Shown piece after piece: positions 32,606-41,442 of a DNA stretch of 64,000 bases. A program made the translations under genes and the position numbers. The notes beneath the pieces were generated by a model. It was not told the origin of the DNA. It saw only the letters and a list, made by a program, of their open reading frames with translations, and ran no database searches. The stretch is from Oscillospiraceae bacterium (GTDB lineage: Bacteria; Bacillota; Clostridia; Oscillospirales; Ruminococcaceae). Positions within the stretch are counted from its first letter, which is position 1; each line of letters starts with the position of its first letter. The stretch is taken from assembly GCA_004557855.1 (NCBI GenBank), contig SFFJ01000005.1:10025-74024 (forward strand), read 5' to 3'.

Positions 32606-33181
32606 TTATTTTTTCTCCAAACGGCAGTGCGTGGTGCGGCCGGGCGAGGCGCTTTTGCGCGCCGACAATATTAAGACCCGCTGGCGGTTGTACCGCTGCA
32701 TCATCACAAACAGCAGGTCATAGCCGGCGGCCAGAACGGAGGTTATGATAAATACCGGATAGGCGCCGAACCAAATCCCCCCGGCGATAGGCAGAAAGCT
32801 CAATACCACAATCGTTTCGTGAACCAGCTCCGCCTGACACATGGCCTGTGCGATCTCATCCCATGAGTGCAGCTGCGGATTGAACAGCGCATTGTCATAG
32901 GTGGGCATACGGCGCTTCCAACGCTTTATCTTCAGCGCCTCATATACCGCCATTTCCCGTTTGCCGACCCGGTACCATCGCCTGCCGTAATCCGCCCGGT
33001 TCTGCATCACGGCCTGAAACGAAAGTCCGACCAGCAGACGCATGACGAAATGGTAAGAAACCGTCCCGAAGGTAATGGCAAGGGAAAGCAGCAGCCCGCC
33101 GGCGGTTTTCATATATAAAACGGTAAAAACGGCTGTCCCCGCCAGAGAGAGCACGGCAGCCGGTATCATTTTCTTTGCCAT
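32606..33181 (-). CDS. Membrane protein resembling glycosyl-4,4'-diaponeurosporenoate acyltransferase (CrtO) family
   Basis: A 191-aa protein with two N-terminal and two C-terminal hydrophobic helices. It carries the family stretch KRWKRRMPTYDNALFNPQLHSWDEI, QAELVHETIVVLSFLPI and DLLFVMMQRYNRQRV. The named activity belongs to staphyloxanthin synthesis; in gut Clostridia without carotenoid genes the real substrate is unknown. First gene of a three-gene minus-strand operon. Confidence 0.65.
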   Translation of the reverse strand: MAKKMIPAAVLSLAGTAVFTVLYMKTAGGLLLSLAITFGTVSYHFVMRLLVGLSFQAVMQNRADYGRRWYRVGKREMAVYEALKIKRWKRRMPTYDNALFNPQLHSWDEIAQAMCQAELVHETIVVLSFLPIAGGIWFGAYPVFIITSVLAAGYDLLFVMMQRYNRQRVLILSARKSASPGRTTHCRLEKK

Positions 33182-33356
33182 ATCCGGTCACCTCGATGAG
33201 AGGGTATATGCGGCGCCGCACGGCAGGGCAGCAGACAGCCGCTTCCGGTAATGCGCCATCGGCAGGCGCCTGCAAAGGAAACCTGCCCTGCCCTTCATTC
33301 TACCACACATTTCATGCCGTGGCAACGGGGAGAGGGGCAGGAGCAGGGGGCAGGGG

Positions 33357-33437
33357 AGGGCGCAGCCCCGCCCGCCGCAGGCGGGCGCCACGAGCTTCGC
33401 TCGTGGGTTCCGGCGAAGCCGGAACGGGCTGCGCCCT
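33357..33437. repeat. Cloverleaf-type intergenic element, copy 8
   Basis: Closing arms AGGGCGCAGCCC (33357-33368) and GGGCTGCGCCCT (33426-33437) around CGCCCGCC-GCA, CCACGAGC-TTC and GTTCCGGC-GAA hairpins. TTGCAGGGGGC follows on the right. Lies between divergent genes, so it is not a terminator. Confidence 0.85.
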
Positions 33438-33631
33438 TGCTTGCGGCTTGCAGGGGGCGGGCGTTAGGGGCAGGAAACAAAGGGCGGGCGTGCGGGAAAG
33501 CGGCGGCTTGTGGAACGGCCACAAGGGGGCAAAAAGCCGTTGACGGGGGCATTTGGGAGGCTTATAATGGAGGTAACAAAATGGGTGAGCAGGAGAAATA
33601 CTCACCGTGGGAAAAAGGAAGGAGTTGCCCC

Positions 33632-35110
33632 ATGAGCAAATTTAACATTATGGAGACCACCGTGGCGAAGGTCCACGCCGCCTACCTGGACGGAACGCTG
33701 ACCTGCCGCGAGCTGTGCGAGGATTATCTCGCACGCATCAAGGCGTATGACCACGAGGGCCCCGCCATCAATTCCATCATCTATGTCAATCCCAAGGCGC
33801 TGGAGGAGGCGGATGCCTTTGATGCCTATGTGAAAGAGCACCACGCCCTGTGCGGCCCCCTGCACGGCATCCCCGTGATGCTGAAGGATAACTTCAATAC
33901 CACCGATATGCCCACCACCGCCGGCAGCATTGCGCTGGAGGGCTGGGTACCGGATAAGGACGCCTTTGTGACCAAAAAGCTGCGGGAGTCCGGCGCGCTG
34001 ATTTTGGCCAAGACCAACCTGCACGAATTCGCCATCTGGGGCGAGACCATCAGCTCGGTAATGGGGCAGTCGGTAAACCCCTATGACCCCACCCGCACCC
34101 CCGGCGGCTCCTCCGGCGGCACCGGCGCTTCCATCGCCTGCAATATCGGTATCATCGGGCTGGGCACCGATACCATCAATTCCGTCCGTTCCCCCTCCTC
34201 CGCCAACAGCCTGGTCGGGATCCGTCCCACCATCGGCCTGGTCTCCCGTGCGGGCATCGTGCCCTATTCCCTGACGCAGGATACCGCAGGTCCCATCTGC
34301 CGCACCGTGGAGGACGCCGTCCGCTGCCTCGATGTCATCAAGGGATATGACCCCGATGACGCCGAGACCGCATGGAGCGTCGGCCATGAGGAATGCTATA
34401 TGGATCACCTGAAGGCGGACGGCATGAAGGGACGCCGCATCGGCGTGCTGGAAAGCCTGTTCGGCAAGGAGGAGATCAACGCTTCCACCAATGCGGTGGT
34501 GCGCAATGCCCTGAAGGTCTTTGAGGAGAACGGTGCCACGCTGGTTCCCGTCACCGATAACATCGACCAGCCGTGGCTGACCAGCGAGGTTTCGGTGCAT
34601 CTGGATGACTTCCAGCATGACCTGGACGGCTACCTGGCCACCCTGCCCGCCGATTGGAAGATCCACAGCATGGCGGAGATTCTGGAGCAGGGCCTGTTCC
34701 ATCCCTTCAGCGAAAGCAATATGCGGGACGCCATGACCCGTGAGGTCGGCTCTCCCCGTTATCTGGAGAAGATGTATAACAAGATCGGCGTGCGCACCCA
34801 CGTGCTGAAGATCATGGCCGACCTGAACCTTGATGCGATGGTTTACCCCCATCAGCAGCAGCTCGTCTGCAAGATCGGTGAAAACCAGCAGCAGCGCAAC
34901 GGCGTGCTGTGCTCCTCCACCGGGTTCCCCTCCATTGCGGTGCCCGCCGGCTTTGCCCCCGATGAGAACGCCCCCATCGGCGTGCCGGTCGGCATGGAGA
35001 TCATCGGCCGTCCGTGGAGCGAGGCGAAGCTCATCGAGATCGCCTATGCCTTCGAGCAGCACTCCCACTTCCGCCGCCCGCCCGTTTCCGCCCCTGACCT
35101 TAACAAGTAA
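33632..35110 (+). CDS. Amidase signature family protein
   Basis: A 492-aa serine amidase: catalytic Lys in VMLKDNF, Gly/Ser-rich TPGGSSGGTGAS, and nucleophile region GLGTDTINSVRSPSSANSLVGIRP. Members include GatA, allophanate hydrolase and general amidases. In GatA and AtzF the nucleophile block usually reads GTDTGGSIR; here GG is IN and the Ser is kept. Neither gatB nor gatC is nearby. AAGGAAGGAG precedes ATG 33632. The free AtzF-C-like gene nearby makes an allophanate or related substrate possible. Confidence 0.85.
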   Translation: MSKFNIMETTVAKVHAAYLDGTLTCRELCEDYLARIKAYDHEGPAINSIIYVNPKALEEADAFDAYVKEHHALCGPLHGIPVMLKDNFNTTDMPTTAGSIALEGWVPDKDAFVTKKLRESGALILAKTNLHEFAIWGETISSVMGQSVNPYDPTRTPGGSSGGTGASIACNIGIIGLGTDTINSVRSPSSANSLVGIRPTIGLVSRAGIVPYSLTQDTAGPICRTVEDAVRCLDVIKGYDPDDAETAWSVGHEECYMDHLKADGMKGRRIGVLESLFGKEEINASTNAVVRNALKVFEENGATLVPVTDNIDQPWLTSEVSVHLDDFQHDLDGYLATLPADWKIHSMAEILEQGLFHPFSESNMRDAMTREVGSPRYLEKMYNKIGVRTHVLKIMADLNLDAMVYPHQQQLVCKIGENQQQRNGVLCSSTGFPSIAVPAGFAPDENAPIGVPVGMEIIGRPWSEAKLIEIAYAFEQHSHFRRPPVSAPDLNK

Positions 35111-35119
35111 GGATAGATA

Positions 35120-35166
35120 AAAAGCCCCCATCGGTTCATCCAAGGTGATGCCGGTGGGGGATTTTA
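35120..35166 (+). terminator. Terminator of the amidase gene
   Basis: CCCCCATCGG (35125-35134), loop, CCGGTGGGGG (35151-35160), then ATTTTATA; one G-T pair. Confidence 0.75.
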
Positions 35167-35328
35167 TACAAATTGAAATATATGACGAAAATGTACGAAT
35201 CGTAATATATTATGCGTATATTTGACAGACATATAATTTTTATGTTATGATAAATATACAGAAAATGGAGCACAACAAGAAGGAGGGATTAGATTGAAAG
35301 AATAGATAAGATATAAAAGGATAGTATT

Positions 35329-35430
35329 ATGGCGGTTTTTGCTCAAAAGACGAGGGAAATCAAACAAAAAATGATAAGAAATAGAAAGGAGGAAAGTGGA
35401 GAAAAGCAAGCGTGCCTTGACAAAGCATAG
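35329..35430 (+). CDS. Possible 33-aa basic peptide in an AT-rich island
   Basis: ATG-started ORF MAVFAQKTREIKQKM..., behind AAAAGG, very basic, ending inside the promoter of the next gene. A TTGACA with TATGAT 18 bases later lies about 100 bp upstream. May be a truncated gene start. Confidence 0.25.
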   Translation: MAVFAQKTREIKQKMIRNRKEESGEKQACLDKA

Positions 35431-35445
35431 ATAAAATGTTATAAT
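35417..35445 (+). promoter_or_regulatory. Near-consensus promoter in the AT-rich island
   Basis: TTGACA (35417-35422), 17-base spacer, TATAAT (35440-35445), 44 bp before the ATG at 35489. Confidence 0.75.
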
Positions 35446-35488
35446 AAAATTACAAAATTTGGCTACAAAAGCCGGAAAGAGGTAAAAA

Positions 35489-36073
35489 ATGAGCAATCAT
35501 CAGAAAAAATATCCGTTCAATTTAATGGAAGAAGCATTTGGCGAAGAACAGCATATCTATAATAGAATAAATGAGAAAACGGGTGTAGTCTGTCAAGAAG
35601 TATTATATGGAAGCAAAATATACAAATGGTGCCATGGAGGCTGGGACATAACGGAGACACACTATTCAGACGGCTGGATTACACGGACATTAAGAGAAGA
35701 GATGATGGGTGAAACCAGAAATATCAGTGGACTTTTGCGAGAAACAATAGTCCAGAGACGAATGGAGAAATTCATAGAGGAGAATATGAATGAAACAGAA
35801 AAAGAGATAATAAAAATGAGATTGTGCCGGGGAAGATACCCAGTATCATGGTTGGAGATTTCCAAGAAGTTTAATATGGGTTCACTACATTCGGCTCAAG
35901 ACATCTATAATTTGGCAGTAAAGCGCATAAAGGACGCCGAAAACATAATTTTATCACCGAAGCTATCTGAAGAAGAAGTAGAGTTTATGAAGGGGAGTTT
36001 TGAAACGGCTATAGATGATGAATGCGATGGGATAACAGTAGCTACTACTGATGCTTATTATTTTAGAATCTAA
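35489..36073 (+). CDS. Alien AT-rich gene: hypothetical protein with sigma region 4-like helix-turn-helix
   Basis: A 194-aa soluble protein. Residues ~108-158 (MNETEKEIIKMRLCRG ... SWLEISKKFNM ... SAQDIYNLAVKRIKDAE) look like a sigma-70 region 4 or related HTH. The N-terminal ~75 residues have no recognised family. GC content is far below the neighbours, and it has its own near-consensus promoter. Its stop overlaps that of the convergent lipoprotein gene. Likely acquired; function unknown. Confidence 0.6.
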   Translation: MSNHQKKYPFNLMEEAFGEEQHIYNRINEKTGVVCQEVLYGSKIYKWCHGGWDITETHYSDGWITRTLREEMMGETRNISGLLRETIVQRRMEKFIEENMNETEKEIIKMRLCRGRYPVSWLEISKKFNMGSLHSAQDIYNLAVKRIKDAENIILSPKLSEEEVEFMKGSFETAIDDECDGITVATTDAYYFRI

Positions 36074-36507
36074 TCTTTTATATCCTTATCCACAGCAAAA
36101 TACAGCGAATACCCGCCCAGCTGCATGACCAAGGTCTGCTCTGCCCGACCGTCCCCATAGGTGGTGATAGAAACAGCGGCAGGGCCGGTTTCCTCCCCGA
36201 CGGTGACGGTATAAATGGCGGCGTTTTCGTCGCTTTGCTGCAGGGCGTAGCTGCCCTCGTGGGTCTGGTCTGCCGTGGTAAAGGTCAGCCGGCCGCCCTC
36301 TGCCTTGCAGGAGAGCGCGATCACCTCGGCATCGGGGTAGGCGTCCTGCCGCCCCTCCCCGATAAAAAGCACCCGGCCGTCCTCGACGGACTGCACCGTG
36401 ACGACCTGCCAGTCCTTTTCCTCAATGAAATACTTCCGGGCGGCGGGGGTGCCGCAGCCGGGCAGCAGCAGTACGACTGCCAAAATCAGCGCAAACAGTT
36501 TTTTCAT
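36070..36507 (-). CDS. Small lipoprotein
   Basis: A 145-aa protein with signal peptide and lipobox LLPGC (Cys18), then a beta-rich domain (VVTVQSVEDGRVLFIGEG, LTFTTADQTHEGSY, YTVTVGEE). No family recognised. GGAGGAA precedes the ATG. It follows the XRE-membrane gene by 10 bp and may be controlled by it. Confidence 0.65.
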   Translation of the reverse strand: MKKLFALILAVVLLLPGCGTPAARKYFIEEKDWQVVTVQSVEDGRVLFIGEGRQDAYPDAEVIALSCKAEGGRLTFTTADQTHEGSYALQQSDENAAIYTVTVGEETGPAAVSITTYGDGRAEQTLVMQLGGYSLYFAVDKDIKD

Positions 36508-36517
36508 GGGTTCCTCC

Positions 36518-37057
36518 TTATTCCGGCCGGCGGCTCATTATGATGCCCAGCACGACCAATGCAATGCAGCCGCAAAGCCCCATCAGCAGCCCCCACGGGA
36601 AGCTGCCGGTCACGAAAATCGCGGTAGGGCCATCCGCCCCGCCGATGGTACCGATGCTTGTGCCGGAGGGCAGCCCGACCCCAAGCATCCACAGGGAGAG
36701 AAACAGCGGCGGCAGCATCAGCAGGGCGGCCACCCCGGCGGCAATGGCCACCCATTTACAAAAACGGCGGCGGCGGTTATTCTGCTCCGCCAGCTGGCCG
36801 GTCAGCGCCCCCAGCTTATCCGCCAGTACCGCCTGCGGCGCCTTGGGGGTGATACTTTCCGGGGCAGGGGTGCCCAGCAGCTCCTCCACCGGCACACCCA
36901 GGCAGTCCGCCAGCTGCACCAGCAGGTCGGCGTCCGGGACGGAAAGCCCCTGCTCCCATTTGCTCACCGTCTGCCGCACCACGTGCAGCCGCCCGGCCAG
37001 CTCCTGCTGGGAAAGCCCCCGGGCCTTCCGCAGCGCCTTGATATTTTCACCTAACAC
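36518..37057 (-). CDS. XRE regulator with membrane helices and an IGGADGPT motif
   Basis: A 179-aa protein: HTH in residues 1-60 (LGENIKALRKARGLSQQELAGRLHVVRQTVSKWE), a linker, a hydrophobic helix (~101-125), then SIGTIGGADGPTAIFVTG and a last helix. IGGADGPT is the signature of the sodium-pump decarboxylase beta subunits (OadB/GcdB), here without the rest of that protein. What the fragment does in a regulator is unknown. Confidence 0.75.
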   Translation of the reverse strand: MLGENIKALRKARGLSQQELAGRLHVVRQTVSKWEQGLSVPDADLLVQLADCLGVPVEELLGTPAPESITPKAPQAVLADKLGALTGQLAEQNNRRRRFCKWVAIAAGVAALLMLPPLFLSLWMLGVGLPSGTSIGTIGGADGPTAIFVTGSFPWGLLMGLCGCIALVVLGIIMSRRPE

Positions 37058-37175
37058 GGGTCTCCCTCCTTCGGGGTTCTCCTGCTATTATGGCACAGCC
37101 GGGGAAAGGGTGCAAGCAACAAATTTTAACACGGCGGTGGGACGTAAAAAACCCCTGCCGGAGCAGGGGCGGGGG

Positions 37176-37658
37176 TCATGTGTTATTGATCTCCTCGAAG
37201 ATATTGCCGGGGGTGAGGACCACCGTTGCGCCGTTGCCCTCATTGGCGGGGTAGTAGTAGCCGATGTAGCACTCCTCGCCATCCGGGGTGATGAAAAACT
37301 CCGCGACGGTGGAAAGGTACTGCGACTGGGTATCATAGTCGGTGATGGTGCGGTGCCACACCCCGTAGTAATACTCCCGGCCGTCCACCGTTACCGGGTC
37401 GTTCAGGGTAAAGCTGTAATTCTCCATCGGCTCCGCCGCACAAAAAATATCCTCCATCTTTTTGATAAGACGGGCGCGGCGCGCGGACTCGGTCTCCGCC
37501 GGCTCGGGGTCGGGGGTCGGGTCGGGCTCGGGGTCGGGGGTCGGGGTGATGACAGGGTCTTTCCCGATGACGACATCCCGGATGGGATTGCCGCAGGCGG
37601 CAAGGGAAACAGCCAGCAGCAGCGCAAGGAACAGGGCGGTCAGCTTGACAGAAGTCAT
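37176..37658 (-). CDS. Small lipoprotein with Pro-rich linker
   Basis: A 160-aa protein: signal peptide and lipobox SLAAC (Cys22), a TPDPEPDPT linker and a C-terminal domain (IFCAAEPMENYSFTLNDPVTVDGREYYYGVWH). Family not recognised. Its ATG overlaps the stop of the MATE gene (ATGA), so the two are translationally coupled. Confidence 0.7.
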   Translation of the reverse strand: MTSVKLTALFLALLLAVSLAACGNPIRDVVIGKDPVITPTPDPEPDPTPDPEPAETESARRARLIKKMEDIFCAAEPMENYSFTLNDPVTVDGREYYYGVWHRTITDYDTQSQYLSTVAEFFITPDGEECYIGYYYPANEGNGATVVLTPGNIFEEINNT

Positions 37659-39031
37659 ACGGTCGGCACTCCCTCCATTAGGCCGCGCAGTCGGCGGCGC
37701 TTGACGATGAAATAACAGACGGCGTGGGTCAGCGAGGTCAGAATCCAGCTGATGGGATAGGAAATATACAGCACCCGCAGGTCGTGGTTGGCGGCAAAAA
37801 CGGTGTAGATCCACACCACACGGAAGCCGCACGCCCCGATCAGGGTGACGATCATGGGCAGGATGGAGCTGCCCATCCCGCGGATGATATCCGCCAGAAC
37901 ATCCATAATGGCATCCAGTCCGTAGGTGGTGCCCACAAGCATCAAACGGATCATGCCCATCGAGATGACCTCGGCATCCTTATTATAGAAGGAAAGCAGC
38001 GGGTTGCCGAAGCCGTAGGCCAAAAAGCCGGTCAGCTCCGCCAGCAGCACGCCCAGCACCAGGCACCAGATGGTGATGCCCCGCAGCCGCTTATATAGCC
38101 CGGCGCCAAGGTTCTGACTGGTGAAGGTGAGGGAGGCCTGCGCCACCGAATTGCAGCTGGTAAAGACAAAGCCCTCGATATTGACGGCGGCGGCATTGCC
38201 TGCCATGACGTTGCTGCCGAAGGAATTGATGGAGGACTGGATCAACACATTGGAGATGGAGAAGATGGCCCCCTGCAGGCCGGCCGGTACGCCGATCTGC
38301 AGGATACGGATGAGCTTATCCCGGTGGAGCTTGAGCTGCCGGGGGATGACGTGGTAGCAGCCGTCGGTTTTCAGCATGCACCACAGCACCAGCCCGGCGG
38401 AGATATACTGCGAGGCCACCGTAGCGATGCCGACACCGGCGACGCTTAAATTAAACTGAATGACCAGCAGCAGGTTCAGGGCGACATTGACGATGCCGGA
38501 AATAAACAGGAACACCAGCGGCCGGCGGGTATCGCCGATGCCGCGCAGCACCGCCGCACCGAAATTATACACCATGCTGCCGGGCATCCCCAAAAAGTAG
38601 ATGCGCAGGTACAGAACCGCCAGCGGCAGCACGTCCTCGGGGGTGTCCATCAGCCGCAGGATGGCCGGGGTAAAGACAACGCCGATGACCATGACCACAA
38701 ACCCGCTGATGAGCCCCACCAGCATACAGGTGTGGGTCGCCTCGGAAACGTCCTCGTACTGGCCGGCGCCGTAGTGCTGGGCGATGACGGCGCTGCCGCC
38801 GATGGAAATGCCCATGAACAGGTTGACGATCAGATTGATGATGGAGCCGTTGGAGCCGACGGCGGCCAGCGCATGGCTGCCTACATACCGCCCCACCACG
38901 ATGATGTCGGCGGCATTGAACAGCAGCTGCAAAATGCCGGTGGCCATCAGCGGCAGAGAGAACAGCAGGATCTTCTGCGGCAGGCTGCCGGTACACATAT
39001 CTATTTCATATTTATGGCGTGCAGTAGCCAA
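37655..39031 (-). CDS. MATE family efflux transporter
   Basis: A 458-aa protein with twelve predicted helices and MATE marks (GILQLLFNAADIIVVGRYVG, GISIGGSAVIAQHYGAGQ, and the second-half repeat GLQGAIFSISNVLIQSSINSFG). Start is TTG 39031, with AAGGAG 11 bases upstream; the internal ATG at MCTGS would lose conserved KYEID residues. Substrate unknown. Confidence 0.88.
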   Translation of the reverse strand: MATARHKYEIDMCTGSLPQKILLFSLPLMATGILQLLFNAADIIVVGRYVGSHALAAVGSNGSIINLIVNLFMGISIGGSAVIAQHYGAGQYEDVSEATHTCMLVGLISGFVVMVIGVVFTPAILRLMDTPEDVLPLAVLYLRIYFLGMPGSMVYNFGAAVLRGIGDTRRPLVFLFISGIVNVALNLLLVIQFNLSVAGVGIATVASQYISAGLVLWCMLKTDGCYHVIPRQLKLHRDKLIRILQIGVPAGLQGAIFSISNVLIQSSINSFGSNVMAGNAAAVNIEGFVFTSCNSVAQASLTFTSQNLGAGLYKRLRGITIWCLVLGVLLAELTGFLAYGFGNPLLSFYNKDAEVISMGMIRLMLVGTTYGLDAIMDVLADIIRGMGSSILPMIVTLIGACGFRVVWIYTVFAANHDLRVLYISYPISWILTSLTHAVCYFIVKRRRLRGLMEGVPTV

Positions 39032-39081
39032 GGGCGCAACAGCTCCTTTTCCGGCGAAATATCATTCTACAAAGTATAGGT

Positions 39082-39109
39082 ATTATAGTCCTTTTGGCCG
39101 GGAATGCAA
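39082..39109 (-). promoter_or_regulatory. Promoter of the MATE-lipoprotein pair
   Basis: TTGCAT (39109-39104), 16-base spacer, TATAAT (39087-39082). Confidence 0.55.
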
Positions 39110-39183
39110 GATATCCTGCACGAAATCTCCCTATCGCACAAAATAAGGGCAAAACGGGGAGAAAAGTGCATCAAAACCACTTA

Positions 39184-40347
39184 TTATCCAAGGACGGGCA
39201 GCGCCGCAGCCAGCAGCTCGGCGGCCTCCTCCGGGCGGGAGCGCAGCCGGCGGCGGCGGGGCTCCTCCGGCAGCAGGGGGGATTGCTCGGCGATGATGGT
39301 TTGCAGCTCGGCGGGGGTGTACCACCGGAACCGCCCTACCCCTAACTGCTCGGCACGGTGCTCCAGCAGGGCCAGCAGCAGGTCGTCGTAGCCGGCGTCC
39401 TTGGGCAGGCGCAGCTCGGCGGCAATATCGGGCAGGATATGCTCGAACAGCGCACGGCGGGGCGGCAGCTCCTCCGGCACCCGCAGCGGCCCCGCAACGG
39501 TGCGGATGGCGTCATCGGGCAGGGCAGCAAAGACGGCAAAGCCGTCGGCCTTTTGCGAGAAGTAGTACATCCGCCCGGGCAGCCCCTGCAGCTGCCGCAG
39601 GGTATCGTAGTAGCCCATCTGGATATTGCGGCGGCTGTTGGCGGGATCGAACCGCATGACGGGACCCAGCTGCTCGCTGGGGAAGATCTGACGGATCTTA
39701 CTGCGGTCCCGGACGGGATGGATGATGCCGAAGCCGTTTAACCGGATGGCGATGACCTCATCGCAGCCGTAGTCCAGCAGCTCATTGTAGGGGCAGGCGT
39801 CATACAGGCCGCCGTCCAGGTATTTTTTATCCCCGATGACGGTAGGCTGGAACCCCGGGAAGGAGGCGGAGGCCAGCACGTGGTCGATGACCGTTTCGGG
39901 GGTCATCTCCTTTTTATAGGCGATAAGCGGCTGCAGCTCCGGGAACGCCACGGCGATCATGCCATAATCGACGGGGCTGTCCAGCAGGCGCCGGGGGTCG
40001 ATGTTCTGTTCCAGAAACGCCCGGATGCGGGAGGTATCGATGCCGCCGTTTTCCAGCGCCGTTTTGATATTGGCCTTCAGTGCCGATAGGGTATTGAGAT
40101 TGACCTGACGGTTGATGACCTCCAGAAAGCCCCTGTCCTTTTCGGAAAAGAGGTCGTCATTGGACATGGTCTCCCAGAATTCCGCCGCACGCTCGCAATC
40201 CCCCTGCGCCAGCAGCGCCGCATTGATGGCGCCGATGGACACGCCGCAGATGACATCAAAGCGGTATCCCAGCTCGGTAAGGGCGCGGTACGCGCCGATC
40301 TCATAGGCGCCTTTGGCGCCGCCGCCCTCCAGTGCTAAACCCAGCAT
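39184..40347 (-). CDS. Patatin-like phospholipase family protein
   Basis: A 387-aa protein with the patatin catalytic set: oxyanion loop GGGAKG (8-13), nucleophile elbow GVSIG (35-39) and YLDGGLYD supplying the catalytic Asp. The C-terminal 120 residues are Leu/Glu/Arg-rich and outside the core. It should hydrolyse acyl esters of membrane lipids. AAAGGAG precedes ATG 40347. Confidence 0.9.
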   Translation of the reverse strand: MLGLALEGGGAKGAYEIGAYRALTELGYRFDVICGVSIGAINAALLAQGDCERAAEFWETMSNDDLFSEKDRGFLEVINRQVNLNTLSALKANIKTALENGGIDTSRIRAFLEQNIDPRRLLDSPVDYGMIAVAFPELQPLIAYKKEMTPETVIDHVLASASFPGFQPTVIGDKKYLDGGLYDACPYNELLDYGCDEVIAIRLNGFGIIHPVRDRSKIRQIFPSEQLGPVMRFDPANSRRNIQMGYYDTLRQLQGLPGRMYYFSQKADGFAVFAALPDDAIRTVAGPLRVPEELPPRRALFEHILPDIAAELRLPKDAGYDDLLLALLEHRAEQLGVGRFRWYTPAELQTIIAEQSPLLPEEPRRRRLRSRPEEAAELLAAALPVLG

Positions 40348-40452
40348 AATATATCTCCTTTCGCCGCCCGCCGTCGGGCTTTTATTCCATTTTTATCATA
40401 CCCGAAAGGGCGGTGGAAAAGCAATGCTCCCGCCGTCCTTTTTACAAATCGT

Positions 40453-41151
40453 TCACGCTTTTTCGGCGGGGGTGATGCCGCAGACGGTCAGCGTTTCGCC
40501 ATCCACCGTAAAGCGCACCTCCATCCCCGCAAAGGGAAAGCCGTACACCCGGCCGCTATCCTGCTGGTAGGCGGGACGGGGGTCCTGCGCCAGCACTGCC
40601 CGCAGCGCCGCCCGGTGCTCCGCCGGGACCTGCGCCTCCCATTCGGGGGGCAGCACCACCGTCAGGGCGTGGGCCAGCCCCTCGGCGGAATAGCCCCCGG
40701 TGGCCTCCGGGTGGCAGTCGGCATGGGGCAGGTAGGGCTTTACATCATAAATGGGGGTGCCGTCCATGAGGTCGGCGCCGGCGACCCGCAGCACCGTGCC
40801 CCATTCGGGGTGGTGCTCCACGGCAAGCAGCCGCACGCAGGAAAGCCCGATGGCATTGGGACGAAAGGGCGACCGGCTGGCAAAGACTCCCACCCGGCGG
40901 TTGCCGCCCAGCCGCGGCGGGCGCACGGTGGGGCGCCAGCCCTCCCGCCTTGTCTCGGAAAATTCCCACAGCAGCCACAGGTGGCTGTACCCCTCGATGC
41001 CCCGCAGCGCCTCCGGGATGCGGTATTCCGGCCGGAACACCACCAGCGCCTCCAGCTCCGGCACCAGTCCGCTTTGCCGCGGGATGCCGAATTTAGTGGG
41101 AAAGTCGCTGCGTATCTCCGCAATGATTTTGATGGCAGTGGTCTGTTCCAT
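40453..41151 (-). CDS. trmO: tRNA (N6-threonylcarbamoyladenosine37-N6)-methyltransferase TrmO
   Basis: A 232-aa protein of the TsaA/TrmO family: FPTKFGIPRQSGL near the start, EGYSHLWLLWEFSETRREGW, VRPPRLGGNRRVGVFASRSPFRPNAIGLS and DGTPIYDVKPYLPHAD. TrmO methylates t6A37 in threonine tRNAs with SAM. tsaD, which makes t6A, lies 5 kb to the right. The C-terminal ~70 residues match the family's tail (PAYQQDSGRVYG). Confidence 0.9.
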   Translation of the reverse strand: MEQTTAIKIIAEIRSDFPTKFGIPRQSGLVPELEALVVFRPEYRIPEALRGIEGYSHLWLLWEFSETRREGWRPTVRPPRLGGNRRVGVFASRSPFRPNAIGLSCVRLLAVEHHPEWGTVLRVAGADLMDGTPIYDVKPYLPHADCHPEATGGYSAEGLAHALTVVLPPEWEAQVPAEHRAALRAVLAQDPRPAYQQDSGRVYGFPFAGMEVRFTVDGETLTVCGITPAEKA

Positions 41152-41187
41152 AGGCCCTCCCCCGAAAGTTTGTGCAGGCCCCCGGCA

Positions 41188-41274
41188 GGGCGCCCGCAGG
41201 GCGTTCCGGCTGCGCCGGAACCGGCGGCCGGGGGCCGCCGAGCCCGCCTTCGACGGGCTGCCCTGCGGGCGCCC
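41188..41274. repeat. Cloverleaf-type intergenic element, copy 9
   Basis: Closing arms GGGCGCCCGCAGGGC (41188-41202) and GCCCTGCGGGCGCCC (41260-41274) around GTTCCGGC-TGC, CGGCGGCC-GGG and AGCCCGCC-TTC hairpins (one mismatch in the last). Between divergent trmO and polA. Confidence 0.85.
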
Positions 41275-41372
41275 CTCCCCGGGGCTATGCTCCTGCCGCT
41301 ATTTTACCACAGCCGCGCCCAAAAGGAAAGTAGTCGCCGGGCGGGGATGGGTGGTGCGGCGCAATCCGCCCG

Positions 41373-41400
41373 TTGCCTTTGCGGGGAAACATGGTATAAT
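41373..41400 (+). promoter_or_regulatory. Promoter of polA
   Basis: TTGCCT (41373-41378), 16-base spacer ending TGG (extended -10), TATAAT (41395-41400). Confidence 0.6.
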
Positions 41401-41442
41401 AAAGTATCGGGAACCACCGAAAATCCCCCCAAGGAGGCCGCT

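Noticed and set aside
40615..41442. N-terminal 276-residue extension of polA
   Set aside because: It crosses trmO and a cloverleaf element; the AAGGAGG and normal family N-terminus place the start at 41443.
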